From contig NZ_CP013443.1 of the NCBI RefSeq assembly GCF_001718835.1, positions 1,488,001 through 1,552,000 on the forward strand: DNA of 64,000 bases, in the 5' to 3' direction. The notes under the pieces were generated by a model that was not told the origin of the DNA, made no database searches, and was given only the letters and a program-made list of their open reading frames with translations. The translations under genes and the position numbers were made by a program. Positions 46,348 to 54,970 of this stretch are shown piece after piece. This stretch comes from Burkholderia cepacia (GTDB taxonomy: Bacteria; Pseudomonadota; Gammaproteobacteria; Burkholderiales; Burkholderiaceae). Each line of letters opens with the position of its first letter. Position 1 is the first letter of the stretch.

Positions 46348-49215
46348 TTACGCAGGCAACCGATCGAGCTGCGCGCGCAGTTTCTCGAGCGTGCTCTGGA
46401 ATTCCGCGACGCGCTTCTGCTCCTGTTCGACCACCGCCGGCGGTGCTTTCGCGACGAATGCCTCGTTGCCGAGCTTTGCATTGCACTTCGCGATCTCGCC
46501 CGTCAGGCGCGCGATTTCCTTCGACAGGCGCTCGCGTTCGGCCGCGACGTCGATTTCCACCTTCAGCACCAGCTTGTTCGGCCCGACGATCGCGATCGGC
46601 GCGCCGTGCGCTTGCCGGTCGAGCGCCGCCTCGTCCGCGAGGATCTGCACTTCGGACAGGCGGGCGAGGGCCTGGACGTACGGCGCGAACGAGCGCAGGC
46701 GCTCGGCATCGCCGGCGGCAAGCAGCGGCACCTTGGTAGCCGGCGACAGGTTCATCTCGCCGCGCAGGTTGCGGCACGCGTCGACGATCGCCTTCAGGTC
46801 GGCCGCCCACTGTTCGGACGCCTCGTCGATCTTCTGCAGGTTCGCGACCGGATACGCCTGCACCATCAGCGACGCTTCGCCGTCGGCCTTGCCCTGCGGA
46901 TAGCGGCCCGCGAGCGGCGCGACCTTCTGCCAGAGCGCTTCGGTAATGAACGGGATGATCGGGTGCGCGAGGCGCAGCACCGTTTCGAGCACGCGCAGCA
47001 GCGTGCGGCGCGTCGCGCGCTGCTGTTCCGGCGTGCCGTTCTGGATCTGCACCTTCGCGAGCTCGAGATACCAGTCGCAGTACTCGTCCCACACGAACTT
47101 GTAGATGCTGCTTGCGATGTTGTCGAAGCGGTAATCGGCGAAGCCCTTCGCGATGTCCGCCTCGGTGCGCTGCAGGAGCGACACGATCCAGCGGTCGGCC
47201 GCCGAGAAGTCGAGATAGCCGCCCGGGCCGCAATCGCCCGCGCCGCAGACTTCGGGCTTGTCGGCGCCGCAGTCGTGGCCTTCGCAGTTCATCAGCACGA
47301 AGCGCGTCGCGTTCCACAGCTTGTTGCAGAAGTTGCGATAGCCCTCGCAGCGCGCGAGGTCGAAGTTCACGTTGCGGCCGAGCGTCGCCATCGACGCCAT
47401 CGTGAAGCGCAGCGCGTCGGTGCCGAACGCGGCGATGCCGTCCGGGAATTCCTTGCGCGTCTTCTTTTCGATCGTCGCGGCCTGTTTCGGGTTCATCAGG
47501 CCCGTCGTGCGTTTCGCGACCAGCGTCTCGAGGTCGATGCCGTCGACGATGTCGATCGGGTCGAGCGTGTTGCCCTTGCTCTTCGACATCTTCTGGCCTT
47601 CCGCGTCGCGCACGAGGCCGTGCACGTAGACGGTGTGGAACGGCACCTTGCCGGTGAAGTGCGTGGTCATCATCACCATCCGGGCGACCCAGAAGAAGAT
47701 GATGTCGAAGCCCGTGACCAGCACCGACGACGGCAGGAAGTGCTTCAGTTCGGGCGTTTCGTTCGGCCAGCCGAGCGACGAGAACGGCACGAGTGCCGAC
47801 GAGAACCACGTGTCGAGCACGTCCTCGTCGCGCTTGAGCGCGCCCGCATAACCCTTCGCGGCGGCCTGCGCGCGCGCTTCCTCCTCGTTGCGCGCGACGA
47901 ACACCTCGCCGTTTTCGCCGTACCACGCGGGAATCTGGTGGCCCCACCACAGCTGGCGCGAGATGCACCAGTCCTGGATGTTCTCGAGCCACTGGTAATA
48001 GGTGGTCGTCCAGTTTTCCGGCACGAACTTGATCTGGCCGTTGCGCACGACGTCGAGCGACGTTTCCGTGATCGACTTGCCGGGATTGAACGTGCCTTCC
48101 GGCGCCGGCTTCGTCATCGCGACGAACCACTGGTCGGTCAGCATCGGCTCGATCACGACGCCCGTGCGGTCGCCGCGCGGCACCATCAGCTTGTGCGGCT
48201 TCACCGAGTCGAGGAAGCCCTCCGCGTCGAGGTCGGCGACGATCGCCTTGCGCGCGTCGAAGCGGTCGAGGCCGCGATACTGCTCGGGGCCGTTGTCGTT
48301 GATCTTCGCGTCGAGCGTCAGGATCTCGATCGGCGCGAGGTTGTGGCGCAGGCCGACCTGGTAGTCGTTGAAGTCGTGCGCGGGCGTGACCTTCACGACG
48401 CCCGTGCCGAACTCGCGGTCGACGTAGTCGTCGGCGATCACCGGGATCTCGCGGCCGGTCAGCGGCAGCGTGACGAGCTTGCCGATCAGGTGCGCGTAGC
48501 GCTCGTCTTCCGGATGGACCATCAGCGCGACGTCGCCGAGCATCGTTTCCGGGCGCGTCGTGGCAACGGTCAGCGAGCCCGAGCCGTCGACGAGCGGGTA
48601 GCGGATGTGCCACAGGTGGCCGTTTTCCTCTTCGCTCACGACTTCGAGATCCGACACGGCGGTCAGCAGCACCGGATCCCAGTTGACGAGGCGCTTGCCG
48701 CGGTAGATCAGGCCCTGTTCATAGAGCGTGACGAACACGTCGCGCACGGCGGCCGACATCTTGTCGTCCATCGTGAAGTATTCGCGCGACCAGTCGGTCG
48801 ACGCGCCGATGCGGCGCACCTGGCCGGTGATCGTCGAACCGGATTTTTCCTTCCATTCCCACACGCGCTCGACGAATTTCTCGCGGCCGAGGTCGTGGCG
48901 CGACACGCCCTGCGCGTCGAGCTGACGCTCGACGACGATCTGGGTCGCGATCCCCGCGTGGTCGGTGCCGGGTACCCACAGCGTGTTCTCGCCGAGCATC
49001 CGGTGGTAGCGGGCGAGGCCGTCCATGATCGTCTGGTTGAACGCGTGGCCCATGTGCAGCGTGCCCGTCACGTTCGGCGGCGGCAACTGGATCGAGAAAT
49101 CGGGGCGGGCCGGATCGAATGCCGGGGCCGCATAACCGCGCTTTTCCCACTCCGGCCCCCAATGGGACTCGATGGTGTGGGGCTCGAAACTCTTCGCAAG
49201 CGTGTTGTCGCTCAT
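46348..49215 (-). CDS. valS: Valyl-tRNA synthetase
   Basis: 955 residues from the ATG at 49215; the frame stays open upstream but without a start of the right kind. It charges tRNA-Val. Class I signatures are present: PPPNVTGTLHMGHAFNQ with the HIGH-type motif near residue 45, and KMSKSKGNTLDPID near residue 555. An editing domain with TTRPETMLGDVA lies between them. The C-terminal coiled coil (EVEIDVAAERERLSKEIARL, then a second helix) is the usual tRNA-binding arm. The gene is monocistronic here; galU is its downstream neighbour. Confidence 0.98.
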   Translation of the reverse strand: MSDNTLAKSFEPHTIESHWGPEWEKRGYAAPAFDPARPDFSIQLPPPNVTGTLHMGHAFNQTIMDGLARYHRMLGENTLWVPGTDHAGIATQIVVERQLDAQGVSRHDLGREKFVERVWEWKEKSGSTITGQVRRIGASTDWSREYFTMDDKMSAAVRDVFVTLYEQGLIYRGKRLVNWDPVLLTAVSDLEVVSEEENGHLWHIRYPLVDGSGSLTVATTRPETMLGDVALMVHPEDERYAHLIGKLVTLPLTGREIPVIADDYVDREFGTGVVKVTPAHDFNDYQVGLRHNLAPIEILTLDAKINDNGPEQYRGLDRFDARKAIVADLDAEGFLDSVKPHKLMVPRGDRTGVVIEPMLTDQWFVAMTKPAPEGTFNPGKSITETSLDVVRNGQIKFVPENWTTTYYQWLENIQDWCISRQLWWGHQIPAWYGENGEVFVARNEEEARAQAAAKGYAGALKRDEDVLDTWFSSALVPFSSLGWPNETPELKHFLPSSVLVTGFDIIFFWVARMVMMTTHFTGKVPFHTVYVHGLVRDAEGQKMSKSKGNTLDPIDIVDGIDLETLVAKRTTGLMNPKQAATIEKKTRKEFPDGIAAFGTDALRFTMASMATLGRNVNFDLARCEGYRNFCNKLWNATRFVLMNCEGHDCGADKPEVCGAGDCGPGGYLDFSAADRWIVSLLQRTEADIAKGFADYRFDNIASSIYKFVWDEYCDWYLELAKVQIQNGTPEQQRATRRTLLRVLETVLRLAHPIIPFITEALWQKVAPLAGRYPQGKADGEASLMVQAYPVANLQKIDEASEQWAADLKAIVDACRNLRGEMNLSPATKVPLLAAGDAERLRSFAPYVQALARLSEVQILADEAALDRQAHGAPIAIVGPNKLVLKVEIDVAAERERLSKEIARLTGEIAKCNAKLGNEAFVAKAPPAVVEQEQKRVAEFQSTLEKLRAQLDRLPA

Positions 49216-49260
49216 GTTGGAAATCTGCCGAAAAATGCGTGTTGGATACGGGAACCTTGC

Positions 49261-49266
49261 ATTATA
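49261..49266 (-). promoter_or_regulatory. Probable valS -10 box
   Basis: On the minus strand this reads TATAAT, about 45 bases upstream of the valS ATG at 49215. A convincing -35 was not found in the GC-rich sequence beyond it. Confidence 0.45.
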
Positions 49267-49350
49267 AATCGACGCGCGCCGGGCCGGGCCGTGCGCGGCC
49301 CGCAGCAAGTTCGAACTCATCCTATCGCCATCGCGTGCTGGACGGACTAA

Positions 49351-49491
49351 ATTGCGATTTCTATTCGCGGCTCGAGCGCGCGGTTCATGCGACGCTTTAC
49401 AACGGAAGCCAGTGCTACGACGCCTGTTATTTCAACGAGCCCGGGGGCAACCTATCGCACTCGCAACGCTTATTTCTGGTCGCTCAAATGA
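49351..49491 (+). pseudogene. Frameshifted C-terminal remnant of a type VI amidase effector (Tae4-like)
   Basis: Reading across two frames gives pieces of the Tae4 C-terminus: IAISIRGSSAR in one frame from 49351, then HATLYNGSQCYDACYFNEP in the frame of the downstream gene (about 49384-49444), then, after a run of five G, ATYRTRNAYFWSLK in the first frame, ending at TGA 49489-49491. That TGA overlaps the tai4 ATG by 4 bases, the arrangement expected of an effector-immunity pair. The 5' two thirds, including the catalytic Cys, is absent, with the valS promoter region taking its place. The gene cannot make a working amidase. Confidence 0.7.
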
Positions 49492-49913
49492 GTGTTTTTC
49501 GTACAGCCGCTACCATCGCGCTGTGTTCCGCACTGTCGGCCGAAGCTGCCGATTCCGTCATGGCCGTGCATCGCACCAATGCGGAAAACTATAAGGACAG
49601 GGCATTGGCGGCATGCCTGTCAGTCGCTTATCAAGGTTCTTCGGCGGGCAAGGATGCCGACATCACCAAGAGCGCGTTCCTGGAATGGACTTATTACGAT
49701 GAGGACAACGGTGATCGGGCGGTCGATCAACTGGTGAATGGCTTTTTGCGCCGCGATTACGCCAATCCCGTGGAAGGTTACGCCGGCGCGACATTCGATC
49801 TGCTGAAATGCTTGGACCTGTACCACAGCCCCGAACTCGACGAACAAGTGCGCCGGTACGTGCCGCATCCCGCCTGGATTGGGGACAAACCCGCCGGGCG
49901 GCGCGGGAAATGA
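49488..49913 (+). CDS. Type VI amidase immunity protein (Tai4 family)
   Basis: 141 residues with a Sec signal (TAATIALCSALSAEA, cleavage near residue 21). The mature part carries the Tai4 pattern: ENYKDRALAACLSVAYQG, AFLEWTYYDEDNGDRAVDQL, FLRRDYANP, and LLKCLDLYHSPELDEQVRRY. Tai4 proteins sit in the periplasm and inhibit Tae4 cell-wall amidases delivered by type VI secretion. The start overlaps the remnant effector stop (ATGA). The gene seems intact although its effector is broken, so it may now protect against Tae4 from other strains. No other secretion gene is in the window. Confidence 0.8.
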   Translation: MSVFRTAATIALCSALSAEAADSVMAVHRTNAENYKDRALAACLSVAYQGSSAGKDADITKSAFLEWTYYDEDNGDRAVDQLVNGFLRRDYANPVEGYAGATFDLLKCLDLYHSPELDEQVRRYVPHPAWIGDKPAGRRGK

Positions 49914-50063
49914 CGCGGGTCACGGGCGACGCATCCGTCGAGCGGGGCGGTTGCGTGCTGCGGCGTGTCACGAAGGGCTTGCGCCGCCGGTTGCGCGCGC
50001 GGTGCCGCCGCGCAAGGCGGCAGGGAAGGTGACGCGTTGAGCGGCGAGCGCGCACACGCGACT

Positions 50064-50069
50064 TATAAT
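50064..50069 (+). promoter_or_regulatory. Probable -10 box of the helicase gene
   Basis: A perfect TATAAT 42 bases before ATG 50111. The nearest -35-like hexamer (TTGAGC, 50037-50042) is 21 bases upstream, so only the -10 is well supported. Confidence 0.45.
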
Positions 50070-50110
50070 GTTCGCTTTGCATCCCATCATCGCTTTCCGC
50101 GTCGCCTTTT

Positions 50111-52473
50111 ATGCCCGACCTGCTCGCCAATCTGAACCCCGAACAACTCGCCGCCGTCACGTTGCCGAACGAACCGGCGCTGATCCTTGCAGGGGCGGGC
50201 AGCGGCAAGACCCGCGTGCTGATCACGCGCATCGCGTGGCTGATCCAGCAGGGCTACGCATCGCCGCCCACCGTGCTCGCCGTGACCTTCACGAACAAGG
50301 CCGCGCGCGAGATGATGGCGCGCCTGTCGGCGATGATGCCGATCGACACGCGCGGGATGTGGATCGGCACGTTCCATGGCCTGTGCAACCGGATGCTGCG
50401 CACGCACTGGCGCGACGCCGGCCTGCCGCAGACCTTCCAGATCCTCGACACGGCCGACCAGCTGTCCGCGATCAAGCGGCTGATGAAGGCGGCGAACGTC
50501 GACGACGAGAAGTACCCGCCGAAGAACGTCCAGTACTTCATCAACAATGCGAAGGAGCAGGGGCTGCGCCCTGACAAGGTCGACGCGACCGACAACTTCA
50601 ACCGCAAGTTCGTCGAGCTGTACCAGGCATACGACCAGCAGTGCCAGCGCGAGGGCGTCGTCGATTTCCCCGAGCTGCTGCTGCGCTGCTACGAATTGCT
50701 CGCGTACAACGCGCCGCTGCGCGCGCACTACCAGGCGCGCTTCCGGCACATCCTCGTCGACGAGTTCCAGGACACCAACAAGCTGCAGTACGCGTGGCTC
50801 AAGATGCTCGCGGGCGGCCAGAACGCGATCTTCGCGGTCGGCGACGACGACCAGTCGATCTACGCGTTCCGCGGCGCGAACGTCGGCAACATGCGCGACT
50901 TCGAAGACGAATTCCGCGTGCGCAACCTGATCAAGCTCGAGCAGAACTACCGGTCGCACGGCAACATCCTCGACGCGGCGAACCAGCTGATCTCGAACAA
51001 CGCGCATCGCCTCGGCAAGAACCTGCGCACCGACGCGGGCCACGGCGAGCCCGTGCGCGTGTACGAGGCGAGCACCGATTCGCAGGAAGCCGGCTGGATC
51101 GTCGAGGAGATCCGCTCGCTGATCAACACCGGGATGGCGCGCAGCGAAGTGGCCGTCCTGTACCGCAGCAACGCGCAGTCGCGCTCGATCGAGCACACGC
51201 TGATGTCGTCGGGCATCCCGTACCGCGTGTACGGCGGCCTGCGCTTCTTCGAGCGCCAGGAAGTGAAGCATGCGCTCGCGTACCTGCGCCTGATCGACAA
51301 CCCGAACGACGACACCGCGTTCGTGCGCGTCGTGAACTTCCCGACCCGCGGAATCGGCGCGCGCTCGATCGAGCAGCTCGCCGACGCCGCGCGCCTGTAC
51401 GGCTGCTCGATGGCCGCCGCGATTCCGTACGTGACGGGCAAGGCCGGCACGAGCCTCGGCGGGTTCGCGAACCTGATCGCGAAGATGCGCGCCGACACGC
51501 AGCAGATGAACCTGCCCGACACCGTTGAGCACATCGTGCGCGCCAGCGGTCTCGCCGATTTCTACCAGGGCGAGCGCGAAGGCCAGGATCGTCTCGAGAA
51601 CTTGCAGGAACTCGTGAACGCGGCTACCGCGTTCATCGCCGAGGAGGGCTACGGGCTCGACACGCCGGCCCGTTCGATTCCGCTGCGCGCAGGCGCGATC
51701 GCGGCCCCGGAGCTCGGCACCGCGGCGGACGGCGCCGTCGTCGACGTGCTCGACCCGGCGGCCCCGGGCGACCCCGCACAGAACCCCGACACGATGACGC
51801 CGCTCGCCGGTTTCCTGTCGCATGCGTCGCTGGAGGCCGGCGACAACCAGGCGCAGGCCGGCCAGGACGCCGTGCAGCTGATGACGGTGCACGCGGCGAA
51901 GGGGCTCGAATTCTCGGCCGTGTTCATCACGGGCCTCGAGGAAGGGCTGTTCCCGCACGAGAACAGCGTGCTCGAATCGGACGGCCTCGAGGAAGAGCGC
52001 CGGCTGATGTACGTCGCGATCACGCGCGCGAAGGAACGGCTCTACCTGTCGTTCGCGCAGAGCCGGATGCTGCACGGCCAGACGCGCTACAACGTGCGCT
52101 CGCGCTTCTTCGACGAGCTGCCCGAGCACGTGCTCAAGTGGCTGACGCCGAAGGTCGAGGCCGGTTCGCGCTGGGGCGGCGGTCGGACAACGCCGGGTAC
52201 GGGCGCGACTGGTTCGCGCGGCCGGGCGGCGGCAGTCGCGAGCAGATCGTCGATGCGGCCGTGTCCGCGCCGCTGCCGGCGTTCGCGAACAAGCAGCGTG
52301 CCGCCGACACCGGTTTCCGCGTCGGCCAGCAGGTGTTCCATACCAAGTTCGGCGAAGGCACGGTTACCGCGCTCGAAGGCAACGGCACCGATGCGAAGGC
52401 ACAGGTGAAATTCAAGCGGCACGGCGAGAAGTGGCTCGCGCTCGCGGTCGCGAAACTGCAGGCGGTGGAATGA
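50111..52473 (+). CDS. uvrD: UvrD/PcrA-type DNA helicase, frameshifted near the C-terminus
   Basis: A superfamily 1A helicase that unwinds DNA in excision and mismatch repair. Motifs: AGAGSGKTRV (Walker A, residue 25), VDEFQDTNKLQY (motif II), GDDDQSIYAFRGA (III), ARSIEQL-type 2B region, TVHAAKGLEF (V) and YVAITRAKERLYL (VI). All lie before about 52175 in one frame. There the frame is lost: the original frame runs on to 52408 with a low-complexity Arg/Ser tail, while the true C-terminal domain (GFRVGQQVFHTKFGEGTVTA to the end) is in the next frame, ending at 52473. A missing C in GGCGGCCGG-like sequence near 52178-52182 would explain it. With that base restored the protein would have about 787 residues. 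The natural stop overlaps the next ATG. Confidence 0.85.
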
Positions 52474-53264
52474 GCATGGATATCAAGGCTTCGTCGCCGG
52501 GCAAGCCGCTCGGCATTCTCGCCGCGCTGCCCGAGGAACTCGGCGACCTGATCGCCGCGATGCGCGCCGACGGCGCGATGAAGACGGTCACGCTCGGCCG
52601 CCGCGATTATCACGTCGGTACCGTGCACGGTGCGGCCTGTGTTGTGACGCTCGCGCGGGTCGGCAAGGTCGCGGCCGCCGCGACGGTCAGCGCGCTGATC
52701 CACGTGTTCGGCGTGTCGGGCATCGTGTTCACCGGCGTCGCGGGCGGTGTGTCGCGCACGGTGCGCGTCGGCGATGTCGTCGTGGCCGATACGCTGCTGC
52801 AGCACGACCTCGACGCGTCGCCGCTGTTTCCGCGCTATGAGGTGCCTTTGCTCGGCATCACGCGTTTCGCGACCGACGCCGCACTGACCGCGCGCCTGCG
52901 GGCCGCGTGCACGCAATTCGTCGCGGAAGAGGGCGGCGCGCTCGCCGAGCGTTTCCGGCTGGCCGGCGCGCAGTTGCGCAACGGGCTCGTGATCAGCGGC
53001 GACCGCTTCGTGTCGAGCGAGCGCGAGGTCGTCGCGCTGCGCGACGCGCTGCCGGATGCGCTCGCGGTCGAAATGGAAGGCGCCGCGATCGCGCAGGTGT
53101 GCGCGGAGCACGACGTGCCGTTCGCGCTCGTGCGCACGATCTCCGACACGGCCGACGATCACGCGACGCAGTCGTTCTCGCACTTCCTGTCGGCGATCGC
53201 GAGCAGCTATTCGTCCGGCATCCTCAAGCGCTTCCTGACGCTGCATGCGACGACGGCGGCCTGA
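52470..53264 (+). CDS. 5'-methylthioadenosine/S-adenosylhomocysteine nucleosidase
   Basis: 264 residues from ATG 52470, overlapping the corrected helicase stop (ATGA). It splits the glycosidic bond of MTA and SAH in methionine salvage and quorum-signal metabolism. Motifs: LGILAALPEELGDL at the N-terminus, FTGVAGGVSRTVRVGDVVVA near residue 90, and AVEMEGAAIAQVC with RTISDTADD near residue 205, where the conserved Glu and Asp act. A hairpin spans its stop codon. It is often called mtn or pfs; the length is slightly above average because of the N-terminal tail. Confidence 0.92.
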   Translation: MSMDIKASSPGKPLGILAALPEELGDLIAAMRADGAMKTVTLGRRDYHVGTVHGAACVVTLARVGKVAAAATVSALIHVFGVSGIVFTGVAGGVSRTVRVGDVVVADTLLQHDLDASPLFPRYEVPLLGITRFATDAALTARLRAACTQFVAEEGGALAERFRLAGAQLRNGLVISGDRFVSSEREVVALRDALPDALAVEMEGAAIAQVCAEHDVPFALVRTISDTADDHATQSFSHFLSAIASSYSSGILKRFLTLHATTAA

Positions 53265-53278
53265 GCGCCGCCGTCGTC
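53249..53278. terminator. Hairpin spanning the nucleosidase stop codon
   Basis: A 12-base perfect inverted repeat (GACGACGGCGGC and complement) with a 6-base loop that contains the stop codon. No T-run; it may stop transcription between the convergent genes or protect the 3' end. Confidence 0.45.
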
Positions 53279-53306
53279 CGGGCTCGCGCATTTCACGTCA
53301 CGCCTG

Positions 53307-54557
53307 CTACGCGCGCCGGCTGCTTTCGAGGTTCGGCAGGAACACCGTCAGCACGCCGATCAGCGGCAGGAACGAGCACACCTTGTAGACGAACGTGATG
53401 CTCGTCGCGTCGGCGAGCTGGCCGAGCACGGCCGCGCCGACTCCGCCGAGGCCGAACGCGAAGCCGAAGAACAGGCCCGCGACCATCCCGACCTTGCCCG
53501 GCATCAGCTCCGTCGCGTAGACCAGGATCGCGGCGAACGCCGACGCGAGCACGATGCCGATGATCACGGTCAGCACGCTGGTCCAGAACAGGTTCGCATA
53601 CGGCAGCAGCAGCGTGAACGGCGCGACGCCGAGGATCGATACCCAGATCACGTACTTGCGGCCGATCCGGTCGCCCACCGGCCCGCCGATCAGCGTGCCC
53701 GCCGCCACCGCCGCGAGGAACACGAACAGGTGGATCTGCGCGGCCTGCACCGACAGGTGGAACTTGTCGATCAGGTAGAACGTGAAATAGCTGTTGATGC
53801 TCGCGAGGTAGAAATACTTCGAGAACACGAGCAGCACCAGCACGCCGATCGCGCCCATCACGCGGCCGCGCGACAGCGTCGGGTGGCCGGCCGCCGCGGC
53901 CTTCTTCTTCATCGACGGATGCTGCTTGTACCAGTGGCCGATCTGCGTGAGCACGATCATCGCGACGAGCGCGGCTGCCGAGAACCACGCGATGCTGTGC
54001 TGGCCGTGCGGAATGATCACGAGCGCGGCGAGCAGCGGCCCGAGCGCGGAACCCGCGTTGCCGCCGACCTGGAACACCGACTGCGCGAGCCCGTGCTGGC
54101 CGCCCGACGCCATCCGCGCGACGCGCGACGATTCGGGGTGGAACACCGACGAGCCGCAGCCGACGAGCGCCGCGGCCACCAGCAGCATCGGGAAATTCGG
54201 CGCGACCGACATCAGCAGTAGCCCTGCGAGCGTGAAGCCCATGCCGACCGGCAGCGAATACGGTTTCGGACGCTTGTCGGTATAGAGGCCGACGAGCGGC
54301 TGCAGCAGCGACGCGGTGATCTGGTAGGTGAGCGTGATCAGGCCGATCTGCGCGAACGACAGCGCGAACTGGCTCTTGAGCATCGGGTAGATCGCGAGGA
54401 TCAACGACTGGATCATGTCGTTGAGCATGTGCGAGAAGCTGATCGCGCCGAGCACCGGGTAGACGGTGCGGGCTGCGGGGGCGGCAGGCGCCGCGTGCGG
54501 CAAGGGGGCGGCCGGCGCGGCCTGGCCGGCGGCGCGCGTGTCGAGGCTGGTTTCCAT
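53307..54557 (-). CDS. Fosmidomycin resistance-type MFS efflux pump
   Basis: 416 residues with twelve predicted helices. The ATG at 54557 gives a short Pro/Ala-rich N-terminus before the first helix (LGAISFSHMLNDMIQSLILA), a pattern typical of the Fsr (fosmidomycin resistance) family, together with GCGSSVFHPESSRVARMASGG. Fsr-type pumps export fosmidomycin, and others in the family export different drugs. The upstream in-frame start at 54860 was rejected. It is convergent with the nucleosidase and divergent from the chemotaxis receptor. The specific substrate is not proven. Confidence 0.88.
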   Translation of the reverse strand: METSLDTRAAGQAAPAAPLPHAAPAAPAARTVYPVLGAISFSHMLNDMIQSLILAIYPMLKSQFALSFAQIGLITLTYQITASLLQPLVGLYTDKRPKPYSLPVGMGFTLAGLLLMSVAPNFPMLLVAAALVGCGSSVFHPESSRVARMASGGQHGLAQSVFQVGGNAGSALGPLLAALVIIPHGQHSIAWFSAAALVAMIVLTQIGHWYKQHPSMKKKAAAAGHPTLSRGRVMGAIGVLVLLVFSKYFYLASINSYFTFYLIDKFHLSVQAAQIHLFVFLAAVAAGTLIGGPVGDRIGRKYVIWVSILGVAPFTLLLPYANLFWTSVLTVIIGIVLASAFAAILVYATELMPGKVGMVAGLFFGFAFGLGGVGAAVLGQLADATSITFVYKVCSFLPLIGVLTVFLPNLESSRRA

Positions 54558-54970
54558 GTGAGCTGAGCGGGTTGGGGTAGCGGGACGCGCTCGGTGCGGA
54601 CGGCGCGTTTGGATCGTTGCAGCGTCAAGCGAGTGTAATGTGGCGCGTTGTGAATGTCCGGCCAAGTTTTGTCGCAAATCAGACATTGAGGGGCGCATCG
54701 CCGCTCGCGCGCCTTTTTGACCGGGTATAACGCTGGCGGTGTGTGCCGTGTCGGGCTGCGTCGTGCCGGATGCGCGTTTCACCGGACTCAAGGAATGCCG
54801 CCGGCTGCCGTAGAACCGACGAAATAACCAGACGGGCGCGCTGTTCCGGACGCCGGCCACGAGCCGCGCCGGGGCGGACGCGCGGGCGCGACAGCCATCG
54901 CGGTGACGCTGGAGCGCCGGCCGCCGGACCCGACCTTTCCGGCAGCATGATCAAAATGGGGACTCTATCG
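54558..54970. other. Gap between the MFS and chemotaxis receptor genes
   Basis: About 410 bases without a convincing gene. Nearer the MFS gene (54600-54730) it is less GC-rich, as expected of divergent promoters. The right part is GC-rich and holds possible hairpins but no clear promoter boxes. Frames open in the right part continue into the receptor frame but have no good ribosome site. Confidence 0.5.

Noticed and set aside
45325..49350. Very long plus-strand open frame (about 1340 codons) opposite galU and valS
   Set aside because: It is the antisense of two clear genes. High GC content leaves stop codons rare in this frame. The translation is Arg-, Val-, His- and Asp-rich without any domain.
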